A stretch of DNA of 42,916 nt from Bacillota bacterium. GTDB lineage: Bacteria; Bacillota; Clostridia; Oscillospirales; Acutalibacteraceae. Shown piece after piece: positions 1 to 7,750 of the stretch. Numbering within the stretch: position 1 is the first letter of the stretch; each line of letters opens with the position of its first letter. The translations under genes were made by a program, and so were the position numbers. The notes below the pieces were generated by a model. That model worked only from the letters and a program-made list of their open reading frames with translations. It ran no database searches and was not told the origin of the DNA. The DNA lies in assembly GCA_022706685.1 (NCBI GenBank), contig JAKJCA010000023.1, forward strand, positions 1 to 42,916, read 5' to 3'.

Positions 1-817
1 CCGCCGCGCCCGACGAGATGCCGGCGAGCAAACCCTCCGTTCTGGCCAAAACTCTGCCGGTTTCGGCGGCGTCCTCGTTTTCGACAAGGATGATTTCATC
101 CACCATCCGGCGGTCGAGCGTGTCGGGCACAAAGTTCGCCCCGATGCCCTGTATTCTGTGCGGGCCGGCCGTGCCTTTGGTCAGCAGGGGAGAAGCGGCG
201 GGCTCGACGCCGATTATTTTGACGGACGGCTTTTTTTTCTTCAGAAACCGCCCCACACCCGACACGGTGCCGCCCGTGCCGATGCCGGCAACGAAAATAT
301 CGACCTTGCCCGCGGTATCCTTCCAGATTTCCGGTCCGGTCGTCGCCTCGTGCGCTGCGGGGTTCGCCGGGTTTGTAAACTGGCCCGGCATAAAACTGCC
401 CGCCGTTTCGCTTGCGAGTTCCTTCGCCTTTTCCACGGCCCCGTTCATGCCCAGCGCGCCGGGCGTCAGCACCAACTCGGCCCCGTAGGCCTTCAGCAGG
501 TTGCGGCGCTCGACGCTCATCGTCTCGGGCATGGTGAGGATGATGCGGTAGCCGCGCGCCGCTGCGATGGAAGCCAGGCCGATGCCGGTGTTTCCGCTGG
601 TCGGTTCGATGATGACGGAGCCTTTTTTGAGCAAGCCCCTCGCCTCGGCGTCTTCGATCATCGCCTTGGCGATGCGGTCCTTGACGCTGCCGGCGGGGTT
701 GAACATTTCCAGTTTCGCCAGCAGGGTCGCTTCAAGGCCCTGCGCGCGCTCGGTATTCACCAGTTCCATCAGCGGCGTGGAGCCGACGAGTTCGGCGACG
801 GATTGATACACGTTCAT
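1..817 (-). CDS. cysK: Cysteine synthase A (O-acetylserine sulfhydrylase), 3' end cut by window edge
   Basis: This PLP enzyme makes L-cysteine from O-acetylserine and sulfide in the cytoplasm. The 272 visible codons start at the ATG ending at 817, with a GGAG about 9 bases upstream. The reading frame stays open to base 1, so roughly the last 30-40 residues lie outside the window. Seen in the translation: NPAGSVKDR with the PLP-binding Lys46, the substrate-binding SGNTG loop near residue 75, and a glycine-rich phosphate-binding GVGTGGT. These are the standard CysK/CysM landmarks. The AGSVKDR and SGNTG spellings favour the O-acetylserine-specific CysK/CysM group over cystathionine beta-synthase. 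The gene lies directly downstream of the Rrf2 regulator gene on the same strand, with its own promoter between them. That suggests sulfur or cysteine control by the Rrf2 protein, although co-transcription from the rrf2 promoter is also possible. Confidence 0.94.
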   Translation of the reverse strand, partial: MNVYQSVAELVGSTPLMELVNTERAQGLEATLLAKLEMFNPAGSVKDRIAKAMIEDAEARGLLKKGSVIIEPTSGNTGIGLASIAAARGYRIILTMPETMSVERRNLLKAYGAELVLTPGALGMNGAVEKAKELASETAGSFMPGQFTNPANPAAHEATTGPEIWKDTAGKVDIFVAGIGTGGTVSGVGRFLKKKKPSVKIIGVEPAASPLLTKGTAGPHRIQGIGANFVPDTLDRRMVDEIILVENEDAAETGRVLARTEGLLAGISSGAA

Positions 818-870
818 GGGAGTTATCTCCGATCTTATAATTTTCAACGATTTCGCAATAAAATTGCATT

Positions 871-919
871 TATCCTATCGGCATAGTAGGAATATATCAT
901 AGCCGCCGATTTTTGTCAA
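871..919 (-). promoter_or_regulatory. cysK promoter with Rrf2-type operator
   Basis: On the minus strand a TTGACA (914-919) and a TATATT (891-896) are separated by exactly 17 bases, a textbook vegetative promoter. Immediately after the -10, at 871-892, lies a dyad reading TTCCTACTATGCCGATAGGA on the minus strand. The same core TTCCTACTAT-CCG-TAG occurs in the promoter of the upstream Rrf2 gene. Its position over the expected transcription start suggests repression by roadblock or polymerase exclusion. Assignment to the Rrf2 protein is inference. Confidence 0.75.
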
Positions 920-949
920 TACCGAGGCTGAAAAAGCGCGGCGCCGGGC

Positions 950-1381
950 TTAAATACAATAATCGCTGCCGCCCGCACAGCCGGCAGCCAGTTCCTCAAT
1001 CGATACGCTCTCCAGGTATTCGTCAATAATGTCGTTGAGCCGCGCCCACATCGGCAACGTGGGGCAGTGTTCGGCGCGCCCGCAGCCCGGTGACGGGCCG
1101 TCGAGGCACGCAACGGGCGCCAGGCTGCCTTCGGTCAGTTTCAGCACGGCGCCTACGGAGTACTCCTTTGCGGGTTTGGCCAGCTTATATCCGCCCGATT
1201 TGCCGCGCAGACTGATAAGAAAACCGGCTTTCTGCAGCACGGCGACAATACTCTCGAGATATTTCATGGAGATATCCTGCCGCTGAGAGATCAGTTTCAG
1301 CGGGACAAACTCCTCCCCGCCCTGCCGGGCGAGTTCGACCATGATGCGCAGGGCATAGCGGCCCCTGGTCGATATTTTCAT
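950..1381 (-). CDS. Rrf2 family transcriptional regulator (IscR/CymR type)
   Basis: A 143-residue winged-helix repressor of the Rrf2 family, which senses Fe-S clusters (IscR, NsrR) or cysteine status (CymR). The start ATG at 1381 is chosen for the GGAGG a few bases upstream and because MKISTRGRYALR is the classic Rrf2 N-terminus. The frame is open further upstream, but that part crosses the promoter. The DNA-binding helices are in residues 10-60, with the wing RGKSGGYKL at 59-67. Three cysteines at 92, 100 and 106 resemble the IscR cluster ligands, with somewhat wider spacing, and another Cys lies near the C-terminus (142). Cluster binding is therefore plausible. The cysK neighbour would fit a CymR-like cysteine regulator, so both roles remain possible. 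Its own promoter carries the same operator as cysK, suggesting autoregulation. Confidence 0.93.
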   Translation of the reverse strand: MKISTRGRYALRIMVELARQGGEEFVPLKLISQRQDISMKYLESIVAVLQKAGFLISLRGKSGGYKLAKPAKEYSVGAVLKLTEGSLAPVACLDGPSPGCGRAEHCPTLPMWARLNDIIDEYLESVSIEELAAGCAGGSDYCI

Positions 1382-1433
1382 GGGTTTCCTCCTTGCGGTC
1401 CGGCTGCGGGCAACCGGCATCTTTATATAACCC

Positions 1434-1462
1434 ATTTTACTACGGGGATAGTAGGAAATCAA
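1434..1462 (-). promoter_or_regulatory. rrf2 promoter with operator in the spacer
   Basis: On the minus strand TTGATT (1457-1462) and TAAAAT (1434-1439) are spaced by 17 bases. The spacer and flanks (1435-1457) hold the dyad TTCCTACTATCCCCGTAGTA, an inverted ACTA/TAGT with a 6-base centre. This closely matches the element in the cysK promoter. Placement between -35 and -10 is typical for a repressor site. Confidence 0.72.
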
Positions 1463-1535
1463 GCGGATGATACGGCTAAAGACGGGGGGGCGCCCTTGCC
1501 GCGTGCCGCAAACAACAGATGACAAGGGAGCGCTT

Positions 1536-1564
1536 TTGTTGTAAGATGATTTCGAAATCATATC
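1536..1564 (+). promoter_or_regulatory. Promoter with 16-base perfect palindrome
   Basis: TTGTTG (1536-1541) and CATATC (1559-1564) form a weak promoter with a 17-base spacer upstream of the glycosidase gene. The spacer contains ATGATTTCGAAATCAT at 1546-1561, a perfect 16-base palindrome with no loop. That makes it a better protein-binding site than an RNA hairpin. The cognate regulator is unknown. I saw no second copy in the window. Confidence 0.5.
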
Positions 1565-1604
1565 ACGCCAACGTCCGCGGGCTGGCAAAACGGGAGAGAA
1601 GAAG

Positions 1605-2609
1605 ATGGAACCATCGAACACCGCGCCGCGTAAAAAGAAACGCATGCCGCTTTGGGCCGTTATCCTGACAGATGTGCTGCTCATCGGAACCGTGCTGATT
1701 GTGTTCGCACTGTTTCACCATGTGCTGCCGCAAAAAGGCGGCGAGCCGGTGATGGTCGTCACGACCGCACAAAGCTCTGCCGGCGAAACAACGAAGGCCG
1801 GCGACACGACGTCGCCGGTGTCCTTGACGTGGAAAGAGAAGTTCGCCGGGCACTTCACCGATACGGTCGTCCAAACAGCCGACTCGTACACCAGCCCGAA
1901 CGTCTCCATCCATATTCAAAAAGTAACGACGGGCAGCGGCAACAGCCTGGTAACCTACTATGTCGCCGACATCTACATCGCCGATATCGAGTGTTTCGGC
2001 ACGTATCTGGCCGAAAACACCTATGGTTCCGGCTACCGCGACACCGTGCCGGATATGGACATCGCCTCCGGCGCCCTGCTGGCGATGACCGGCGATTATT
2101 ACGGCAATTCCGCCGGCAACAACGGCGGGGTGGTCGTCCGCAACGGGAAACTCTACCGCGCCGAAGCGACCGACTGCGACGTCGGCGCGCTGTATTACGA
2201 CGGGACGGTCCGGGTGTTCGCTCCGGGAACATTCGATGCCCGGGAAGCCGTCAGCCGGGGTGTCTGGCAGGCCTGGACGTTCGGGCCGATGCTGCTTGAC
2301 GCCGACGGCAAGGCGATGAAGACCTTCAACAGTTCCGTGACGGTGCAAAATCCGCGAAGCGGCTTCGGATATTACGAACCCGGCCATTATTGCTTTATTC
2401 TTGTCGACGGCCGTCAGGACGGCTATTCCGTCGGCGTGACGATGGCGCAGTACGCAAAGATTTTTGAGCAGCTCGGCTGCAAAAGCGCCTATAACCTCGA
2501 CGGCGGCCAGTCGGCGGCGATGACGTTCAACGACACCTTCGTCAACCGGCCCTACAAAGGCGGCCGCAGCGTCAGCGACTGCCTGATTATCCGGGAGGTG
2601 CAGCCGTGA
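1605..2609 (+). CDS. Membrane-anchored phosphodiester glycosidase domain protein (NAGPA family)
   Basis: A 334-residue protein with a basic N-terminus (RKKKR near residue 10), a single membrane segment at about 16-38 and a Thr/Ser-rich linker to about residue 68. The rest is an extracytoplasmic domain. The C-terminal half carries the hallmarks of the phosphodiester glycosidase (NAGPA/DUF2233) family: a stretch around DGRQDGYSVGVTMAQYA and the near-invariant NLDGGQSAAM close to the C-terminus. Family members remove GlcNAc-1-phosphodiester caps or are annotated as exopolysaccharide biosynthesis proteins. The substrate here is unknown, with cell-surface glycan the likely one. The start ATG has GGGAGAG upstream. 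The stop overlaps the next start (GTGA), so the next gene is translationally coupled. Confident in family, not in substrate. Confidence 0.85.
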   Translation: MEPSNTAPRKKKRMPLWAVILTDVLLIGTVLIVFALFHHVLPQKGGEPVMVVTTAQSSAGETTKAGDTTSPVSLTWKEKFAGHFTDTVVQTADSYTSPNVSIHIQKVTTGSGNSLVTYYVADIYIADIECFGTYLAENTYGSGYRDTVPDMDIASGALLAMTGDYYGNSAGNNGGVVVRNGKLYRAEATDCDVGALYYDGTVRVFAPGTFDAREAVSRGVWQAWTFGPMLLDADGKAMKTFNSSVTVQNPRSGFGYYEPGHYCFILVDGRQDGYSVGVTMAQYAKIFEQLGCKSAYNLDGGQSAAMTFNDTFVNRPYKGGRSVSDCLIIREVQP

Positions 2610-2806
2610 AATCGCTGTGGAAAGTATTCCCCCACGCCGCCATCGTGCTCTCCAGCGTGTTTGTCGTCTTTTTAATCCTCGACCATTTCAATCCGACGAT
2701 GAACTTTGTCAACAACAGCATCTCGACTTTCCTGCTCGGCGCGCTGTGCGCGGCCTCCTTTGTCAGCGCCGTGATTCTTGTTTTCAAAGACCGCGCGGCG
2801 AAGTAA
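2606..2806 (+). CDS. Small two-helix membrane protein
   Basis: A 66-residue protein starting at a GTG that overlaps the preceding stop codon, with GGAGGTG directly upstream. This is strong evidence that it is real and translated with the glycosidase gene. Two hydrophobic helices (about residues 8-26 and 40-60) flank a short polar loop containing NPTMNFVNNS, and the C-terminus is basic (KDRAAK). I do not recognise the family. Coupling suggests it helps anchor, stabilise or export the glycosidase, but that is inference. Confidence 0.72.
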   Translation: MKSLWKVFPHAAIVLSSVFVVFLILDHFNPTMNFVNNSISTFLLGALCAASFVSAVILVFKDRAAK

Positions 2807-2844
2807 AACGCGGTACCGCCGCGGGCAGAAGAAGGCGGCTCGGT

Positions 2845-3432
2845 ATGGACGATGAAAAACTGCGCGCTTTTTTCCGGTCGCTCGACCGTTCGCTGTTTGT
2901 CGAGGGCGGCCTGAAGCCGCTGGCGCCGCTCGACCGGCCGCTGCCCATCGGCTTCGGCCAGACCGTTTCGCAGCCGACCCTCGTGCTGGACATGACGGCG
3001 GCGCTCGAACTCGATAAAAACTGCCGCGTGCTCGAAATCGGGACAGGCTCCGGCTATCAGACGACTTTCCTGGCCGAATTCGCCGGGGAGGTCTTTACCG
3101 TCGAGCGCATCCCCGAACTGTCGTTACAAGCGCGGGAGCGTCTCGCCCGGCTCGGCTATTCCAATATCCGTTTCCGGACCGGAGACGGCAGCCTCGGCTG
3201 GGCCCAATACGCGCCGTATGACCGCATCATCGTTACCGCGGCGGCCGGCAGCGTGCCGCCGCGCCTGATTGCGCAACTGAAAAACGGCGGGAGGATGCTT
3301 ATTCCGGTCGGCCCTCCCGGCCTGCAGGAGCTGACATTGGTCACCAAAGATGAAAACGGTGCCGTCGGGGCGCGGGCCCTGTACGCGGTCACCTTTGTCG
3401 AACTTGTCGGCGATTTCGGCTGGGGAAAATAA
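2845..3432 (+). CDS. pcm: Protein-L-isoaspartate O-methyltransferase
   Basis: A SAM-dependent class I methyltransferase of 195 residues that methylates isoaspartyl residues so that damaged proteins can be repaired. The start ATG at 2845 is preceded by a weak AGAAGAAGG stretch. A longer open frame exists upstream but overlaps the membrane protein gene and lacks family sequence. Visible landmarks are GFGQTVSQP near residues 37-45, the family's substrate/SAM loop, and motif I VLEIGTGSGYQ at 62-72. A later segment, YDRIIVTAAA followed by PPRLIAQLKNGGRMLIPVG, is also diagnostic. The protein is slightly shorter than typical enzymes of 205-215 residues. It sits 38 bases after the small membrane protein and may be co-transcribed with it. 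Confidence 0.93.
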   Translation: MDDEKLRAFFRSLDRSLFVEGGLKPLAPLDRPLPIGFGQTVSQPTLVLDMTAALELDKNCRVLEIGTGSGYQTTFLAEFAGEVFTVERIPELSLQARERLARLGYSNIRFRTGDGSLGWAQYAPYDRIIVTAAAGSVPPRLIAQLKNGGRMLIPVGPPGLQELTLVTKDENGAVGARALYAVTFVELVGDFGWGK

Positions 3433-3440
3433 GCGCGGGA

Positions 3441-3708
3441 GTGGCGAACCCTCCGTCACGGCTAAGCCGGAAAGGGAACGCCAAGCCGGCGGGACGGAAA
3501 TATATATCGACTTCCCGTTGGTAACAACTTTGACATCCGGCTGAAAGCGGTAAAAGTTCCCGAAACCGGTCGGCTCAACCGATGGATTTTCCGCTGATTT
3601 CTTTTTGATGGCAATAGACTTCGGACAACCGTGAAAAGGAATGCGGTGTCCGTATTGATACACCGTGATGCGCCGCTGTTGGGTAACGGCGGCGCATTTC
3701 TCTTTTTT
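3441..3708 (+). other. Structured non-coding stretch between pcm and the phosphoesterase gene
   Basis: The 418 bases from 3433 to 3850 hold no convincing gene. Just after pcm there is a nested fold. GGCG (3443) pairs with CGCC (3479-3482), then a symmetrical AA/AA internal loop, then CCCT (3449-3452) with AGGG (3473-3476). Inside sits a CGGC-TAA-GCCG hairpin (3459-3469). Further on is GGTGT/ACACC (3645-3664), then a strong terminator. The layout recalls a riboswitch or small RNA that ends in a terminator. The first fold loosely resembles a GEMM c-di-GMP aptamer, but the conserved bases do not match well enough to call one. The phosphoesterase gene has its own promoter beyond the terminator, so this element may simply end the pcm transcript or be a separate RNA. 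Confidence 0.4.
3669..3708 (+). terminator. Strong rho-independent terminator
   Basis: TGCGCCGCTGTT (3669-3680) pairs with AACGGCGGCGCA (3685-3696) over 12 positions, with a single G-U. The loop is GGGT, and the tail is TTTCTCTTTTTT. Confidence 0.9.
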
Positions 3709-3722
3709 GATGCCGTGAAAGA

Positions 3723-3751
3723 CTTGTTTTTCGTTTGCGTTGCATTATAAT
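3723..3751 (+). promoter_or_regulatory. Promoter of the dockerin phosphoesterase gene
   Basis: CTTGTT/TTGTTT (3723-3729) and a perfect TATAAT (3746-3751) are spaced by 16-17 bases. The promoter lies just after the terminator and about 95 bases before the start codon. The phosphoesterase gene is thus a separate transcription unit. Confidence 0.75.
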
Positions 3752-3850
3752 AGAATAGTCTAACTATCGCCGTTCCGCTTGATCAAACAGAAAATCGCGG
3801 CAGCCGGGACCAAACGGCGCAGCCGCATACGGGCAAGGAGTAGCATTATT

Positions 3851-6478
3851 ATGTCATTGAAAAAACGCATGTTATGCGCGCTGCTGGCGCTGTCTTTCGC
3901 CGCGGCGGCGGTTCCCTGGGCATCGGTAGGGGCGCAGGCGGCCTTTGCCGGTACTTTGCAGTTTGACGCCGCCGGCCAGTTTACCGTCATGCAGCTGACC
4001 GACATCCAGACAGGCACTTCCCTCAGCAGCAGGATCACTTCGGTCATCACCAAAGCGATCGCCCGCTACAGCCCCGACCTGGTCGTACTGACCGGCGACA
4101 ACATCGCGGGAATGATGAGCAAATCGTCCGCTCAAAGCGTGATTAACAACATCGTCGCGCCGATGGTCAACACCAATACCAAGTTCGCCGTGACGTTCGG
4201 CAACCACGACAACGACAAGATTCCCTATATCGCCGATCCGGGGACAACCGACGAGCAGTATGTCTTTTACAAAAACGCAGGCGGCGGCAATTTTATCGAC
4301 CACGACGTTACCGCGCTGACCGGAGCCGGCAACGGAGTGATCCTCATCTATCCCTACGGCCAGACAAGCGGCACGCCGGCCTATCAGGTCTACCTGATGG
4401 ATTCCAACGACAACCCCTCCTCGGGTTCCTACGACTGCCCCTACACCAACCAGGTCGACTATTATATCCAGCAGAGCCAGACCTATCCCGACGTACCCTC
4501 CCTCTGGTTCCAGCATATCATCGTTCCGGACATTTATACCCGCTGCATGACCATTGACCCCTCGGGCATGTACGGCCAGGGAACGCCGTTTTCCAGCAAC
4601 GAATATATTCTGACGCCTTCGATGATTAACTGGGCAAGATGCTCCTCCAACAACCTCAGTGAAATCTACAAGGAGGGTCCCTGCCCGGCCAACCTGTCGG
4701 TCTATGAATCCGCGGCCCACCGTTCGTCCGCGAGTTACGGCAGCAAAACGCTCTATGAAGCATGGGCGGCCTACGGCAATCTGAAAGGCGCGTATTTCGG
4801 CCACGACCACCTCAACGAATTTACCATGACCACGGCCGACGGTATTGACCTGGGTTACGGCGAATCAACCGGACTGACCCTCACATACAATGACAACAAT
4901 CCCGGCGTATCGATTTACCAGTTGAGCACGGACGGTTCCTATACCAACGAGTTTGTCGACGAGGCGAAACTCAACCAGGTGATGATCACCTTCGACGCCA
5001 ACGGCGGAACCGGCGAGATGCCCGCGCAGTACGCGCCCCAGAATGCCACCGTTTCCATCAACCAGAACCTGTTTACCAGACCGAATTACACCTTCGCCGG
5101 CTGGGCAACCTCTCCGAACGGAAGCGTTGTATACTCCAACCTCGCGCCCATCTCCGTCGGCACAACGGACATCAAACTGTACGCGAAGTGGGTCCTGACG
5201 GGCTTCACCATGACCTTCGACGCCAACGGCGGCACGGGCTCCGCCAGCGCGGTCATGCTGCCCGGCGAGCCGCTCACGGCGCCCGAAGTTGCCAGAACGG
5301 GCTACACTTTCGCCGGCTGGCAGCCCGAGGTGCCCGACACGGTGCCCTCCGCCAACCGGACTTTTGTGGCGCAATGGACGCCCAACCGCTACACCGTAAC
5401 TTATCTTGCCAACGGCGGCGAGGGCGTCACGGCCGACTCTTCGCATGTGTACGGCACCGCGGCCAACCTGACCGCGAACGGCTTTACGCGCACGGGCTAT
5501 AATTTCCTCGGCTGGTCGGCCTCTCAGCAGGCCGGGACGGCCGATTATACCGACGCGCAGAGCGTGCTCAACCTTGCCTCCGACGACGGGGCCATTGTCA
5601 CCTTCTACGCGGTCTGGTCAAGGATTTCCCATACCATAAGCTTCCAGTCCAACGGCGGCACAGCCGTCGCCCCCATTACCGCTTATTACGGCGACCCGGT
5701 CGAAGAGCCGGCGGTTCAGCCTGCCAGGACGGGATACCGCTTTAACGGCTGGTTCTCCAACCAAGCCCTTACCAAGCCGGTTGTATGGCCGTATACGCTG
5801 ACCAGCAACGTTACGTTTTATGCTTCCTGGTCCAAGGAAAGCTACCAGATCACCTTTGATGCCAACGGCGGGCAGGGATCGGCCTCCACGCTGATGGAAT
5901 ACGGCGCGGCTCTCACGGCTCCCGAAGTGACGCGCCCGGGCTACATCTTTACCGGCTGGCTGCCCGCGGTTCCGCCGACAGTCGGAGCCGGCAACGCGGT
6001 CTATACCGCGCAATGGCTGATGATCCCCCTCAATCTGGAGAAAGCGTACGGCTCCACCACGATTATCGACGAGCAAAACGGTTATATTTTCGGGCTGAAG
6101 ACGGGCCTTACCATGGGCGAGTTTGAAAGCGATTTTGTCAGAATCAACGGCAACGGCCGCCTTAATTACCTGACCAGCGATACGTTCGGCACCGGCGCGG
6201 TGGTGCAGTTGGTCAACAACGCCAACGAGGAAATTATCGGCACCTACACCATCATCATTTTCGGCGACGTCAACGGCGACGGCAATATCGACTCGGCCGA
6301 CGCCGGCCTGCTTGTCGACATCGAAAACTGGATTGTCGAATGGCCGGCAGGCAGCGTCAACTATCTCGCGGGCGACGTCAACGGCGACGGCAACATCGAC
6401 AGCGGCGACTCCGGCATTCTGACCGACGTCGAAAACTTTATGCGTGACATCGACCAGACCACCGGCCTTGCCTACTGA
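3851..6478 (+). CDS. Secreted metallophosphoesterase with List-Bact repeats and C-terminal dockerin
   Basis: An 875-residue secreted protein. The start at 3851 has AAGGAG 10 bases upstream and gives a clean signal peptide (MSLKKRM, a hydrophobic Ala/Leu core, cleavage near AQA-AF around residue 30). Residues 35-340 form a calcineurin-type metallophosphoesterase: QLTDIQTG (a D-x-Q variant of the usual D-x-H), TGDN, GNHDND, a His in WFQHIIVPD and GHDHLN. Residues 378-723 hold five List-Bact/InlB B-type repeats, recognised by FDANGG...GYTFAGW...Y/FxAxW. Residues 801-875 are a type I dockerin with two copies of GDVNGDGNID, which are calcium-binding loops that dock to a cohesin. The protein is therefore probably displayed on a cohesin scaffold or wall. 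No cohesin is in the window. Its substrate (phospholipid, nucleotide or phosphosugar) is unknown. Confidence 0.92.
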   Translation: MSLKKRMLCALLALSFAAAAVPWASVGAQAAFAGTLQFDAAGQFTVMQLTDIQTGTSLSSRITSVITKAIARYSPDLVVLTGDNIAGMMSKSSAQSVINNIVAPMVNTNTKFAVTFGNHDNDKIPYIADPGTTDEQYVFYKNAGGGNFIDHDVTALTGAGNGVILIYPYGQTSGTPAYQVYLMDSNDNPSSGSYDCPYTNQVDYYIQQSQTYPDVPSLWFQHIIVPDIYTRCMTIDPSGMYGQGTPFSSNEYILTPSMINWARCSSNNLSEIYKEGPCPANLSVYESAAHRSSASYGSKTLYEAWAAYGNLKGAYFGHDHLNEFTMTTADGIDLGYGESTGLTLTYNDNNPGVSIYQLSTDGSYTNEFVDEAKLNQVMITFDANGGTGEMPAQYAPQNATVSINQNLFTRPNYTFAGWATSPNGSVVYSNLAPISVGTTDIKLYAKWVLTGFTMTFDANGGTGSASAVMLPGEPLTAPEVARTGYTFAGWQPEVPDTVPSANRTFVAQWTPNRYTVTYLANGGEGVTADSSHVYGTAANLTANGFTRTGYNFLGWSASQQAGTADYTDAQSVLNLASDDGAIVTFYAVWSRISHTISFQSNGGTAVAPITAYYGDPVEEPAVQPARTGYRFNGWFSNQALTKPVVWPYTLTSNVTFYASWSKESYQITFDANGGQGSASTLMEYGAALTAPEVTRPGYIFTGWLPAVPPTVGAGNAVYTAQWLMIPLNLEKAYGSTTIIDEQNGYIFGLKTGLTMGEFESDFVRINGNGRLNYLTSDTFGTGAVVQLVNNANEEIIGTYTIIIFGDVNGDGNIDSADAGLLVDIENWIVEWPAGSVNYLAGDVNGDGNIDSGDSGILTDVENFMRDIDQTTGLAY

Positions 6479-6501
6479 GGCGGCCATTATATTGAACTTA
6501 A

Positions 6502-6536
6502 GAAGGGCGGACCGGAAGGCCTGCCCTTCGTTTATT
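6502..6536. terminator. Terminator between convergent genes
   Basis: GAAGGGC (6502-6508) pairs with GCCCTTC (6523-6529), extended inward by CC-GGAA-GG. The T-rich tail is modest on both sides. It lies between the plus-strand phosphoesterase gene and the minus-strand MFS gene, so it could serve both. Confidence 0.75.
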
Positions 6537-6547
6537 GATGGAATAAT

Positions 6548-7750
6548 TTAATCTCTTGCGGCAGCCCCCGCCGTCTCCTTGTCCTGCGTATCGGTATTCC
6601 CCAGGAAAAACAGCAGTACCAGCGCCGCGGCCAGCGCGAGCGCGGATCCGGCCAGGAAAGGCGCCTTCGGGCCGGCGGCGTCCCACAGCAGGCCGGCTAT
6701 AACGCTGGCAGGCAGCAGAGCGATGCCCGCGAGCGTCGAATGAAGCCCCAGCAGCGTCCCTTTCAAAGCGGCGGGGGCGATGTCCGTGATAAAAGCGCGC
6801 TCGACGCCTGCGGTCATGGCGGTGTAAATGCCATAGAGGGCGAACGCGAAATAAAACGCCGGCCGGCTGCCGGCGAAAGCGAAACAGGCGTAAACGGCCG
6901 AAAAGGTGAAATAGCCAGCCACCAGCAGTTTTTTGCGCCCGATGATGTCGGACAGACGGCCCAACGGTATGGCAAGCAAAGACGAAACCAAATTATATAC
7001 AAAATAAAGCAGTACGACGCCGGTGTCGTCAAAGCCCGCGTCTTTCGCCTTGAGCAGCAGGAAGGCGTTCGACGAATTGCCCAGGGTAAAAACAAAGAAT
7101 ACGCACAGGTACAGCTTCAGCCGGCTGTCGAGCTGCCGGATGTTTTTCCAAAAAGGTTCGCGGACGTATTTCCCGCTTTGCGCCTTTTTTTCCTTGATAA
7201 AAAGGAACATCGCCAGCCCCAGCAGGGCAGGGACGGCCGATATCAGAAAGAGCTGTTTATAGTCGAACGCTTCGAACACGGTTTCGGAATGCCTCAACAG
7301 CAGGTAACTGATGAAAATGCCGATGGCGGAGCCCGCCATGTCGAGGGCTTTGTGGATGCCGAATGCCCGGCCGATGCGGCCTGCGCCGGCGCTTTCGCCG
7401 ATCATTACATCCCTTGGCGCCGTGCGGATGCCCTTGCCGGCCCGGTCGACGACGCGCGCAAAAAGCACGCCGTGCCACGACTTGGAGAATATCAGCGCCG
7501 CTTTGTAGAAAAGCCCCCCGGCGTATCCCAGCATCGCCACCGGTTTTTTATGGCTGAAGCGGTCGGTAAAATAGCCGCTGAAAACTTTCAGCAGCGAGGC
7601 GGTGCTTTCCGAAATGCCTTCGATAACTCCGACGAGGGCCGGCGAAGCGCCGAGCCGGGCGGTCAGGTACAGCGGAATGACCGGGTAGACCATTTCCGAA
7701 CTGATGTCCGAAAAAAAACTGACCAGCCCCAGCAGGATGATGTTGAGCAT
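6548..7750 (-). CDS. MFS transporter, 12-helix type
   Basis: A 400-residue integral membrane protein of the major facilitator superfamily. The ATG at 7750 is chosen because GGAGG lies six bases upstream and the first helix starts at once (MLNIILLGLVSFFSD). The upstream in-frame extension crosses leader DNA. The family loop GYFTDRFSHKKP between helices 2 and 3 is present near residue 60, and its second-half counterpart GRLSDIIGRKK is near residue 275. A long cytoplasmic linker rich in Lys/Arg (KEKKAQSGKYVREP) separates the two six-helix bundles. DIAPAALKGT near the C-terminal third is typical of drug or metabolite exporters. The substrate cannot be read from sequence. The gene is monocistronic, diverging from the GPH symporter gene. 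Confidence 0.88.
   Translation of the reverse strand: MLNIILLGLVSFFSDISSEMVYPVIPLYLTARLGASPALVGVIEGISESTASLLKVFSGYFTDRFSHKKPVAMLGYAGGLFYKAALIFSKSWHGVLFARVVDRAGKGIRTAPRDVMIGESAGAGRIGRAFGIHKALDMAGSAIGIFISYLLLRHSETVFEAFDYKQLFLISAVPALLGLAMFLFIKEKKAQSGKYVREPFWKNIRQLDSRLKLYLCVFFVFTLGNSSNAFLLLKAKDAGFDDTGVVLLYFVYNLVSSLLAIPLGRLSDIIGRKKLLVAGYFTFSAVYACFAFAGSRPAFYFAFALYGIYTAMTAGVERAFITDIAPAALKGTLLGLHSTLAGIALLPASVIAGLLWDAAGPKAPFLAGSALALAAALVLLFFLGNTDTQDKETAGAAARD

Noticed and set aside
18..886. Plus-strand open frames across the first 900 bases
   Set aside because: They are antisense to cysK, which has all its motifs on the minus strand; G+C-rich coding DNA opens the opposite frames.
3441..3560. GEMM-type c-di-GMP riboswitch
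   Set aside because: The order of stems is suggestive, but the conserved GGCAAACC and GGGACGCAAAGCC blocks are not matched, and the downstream gene has its own promoter past the terminator.
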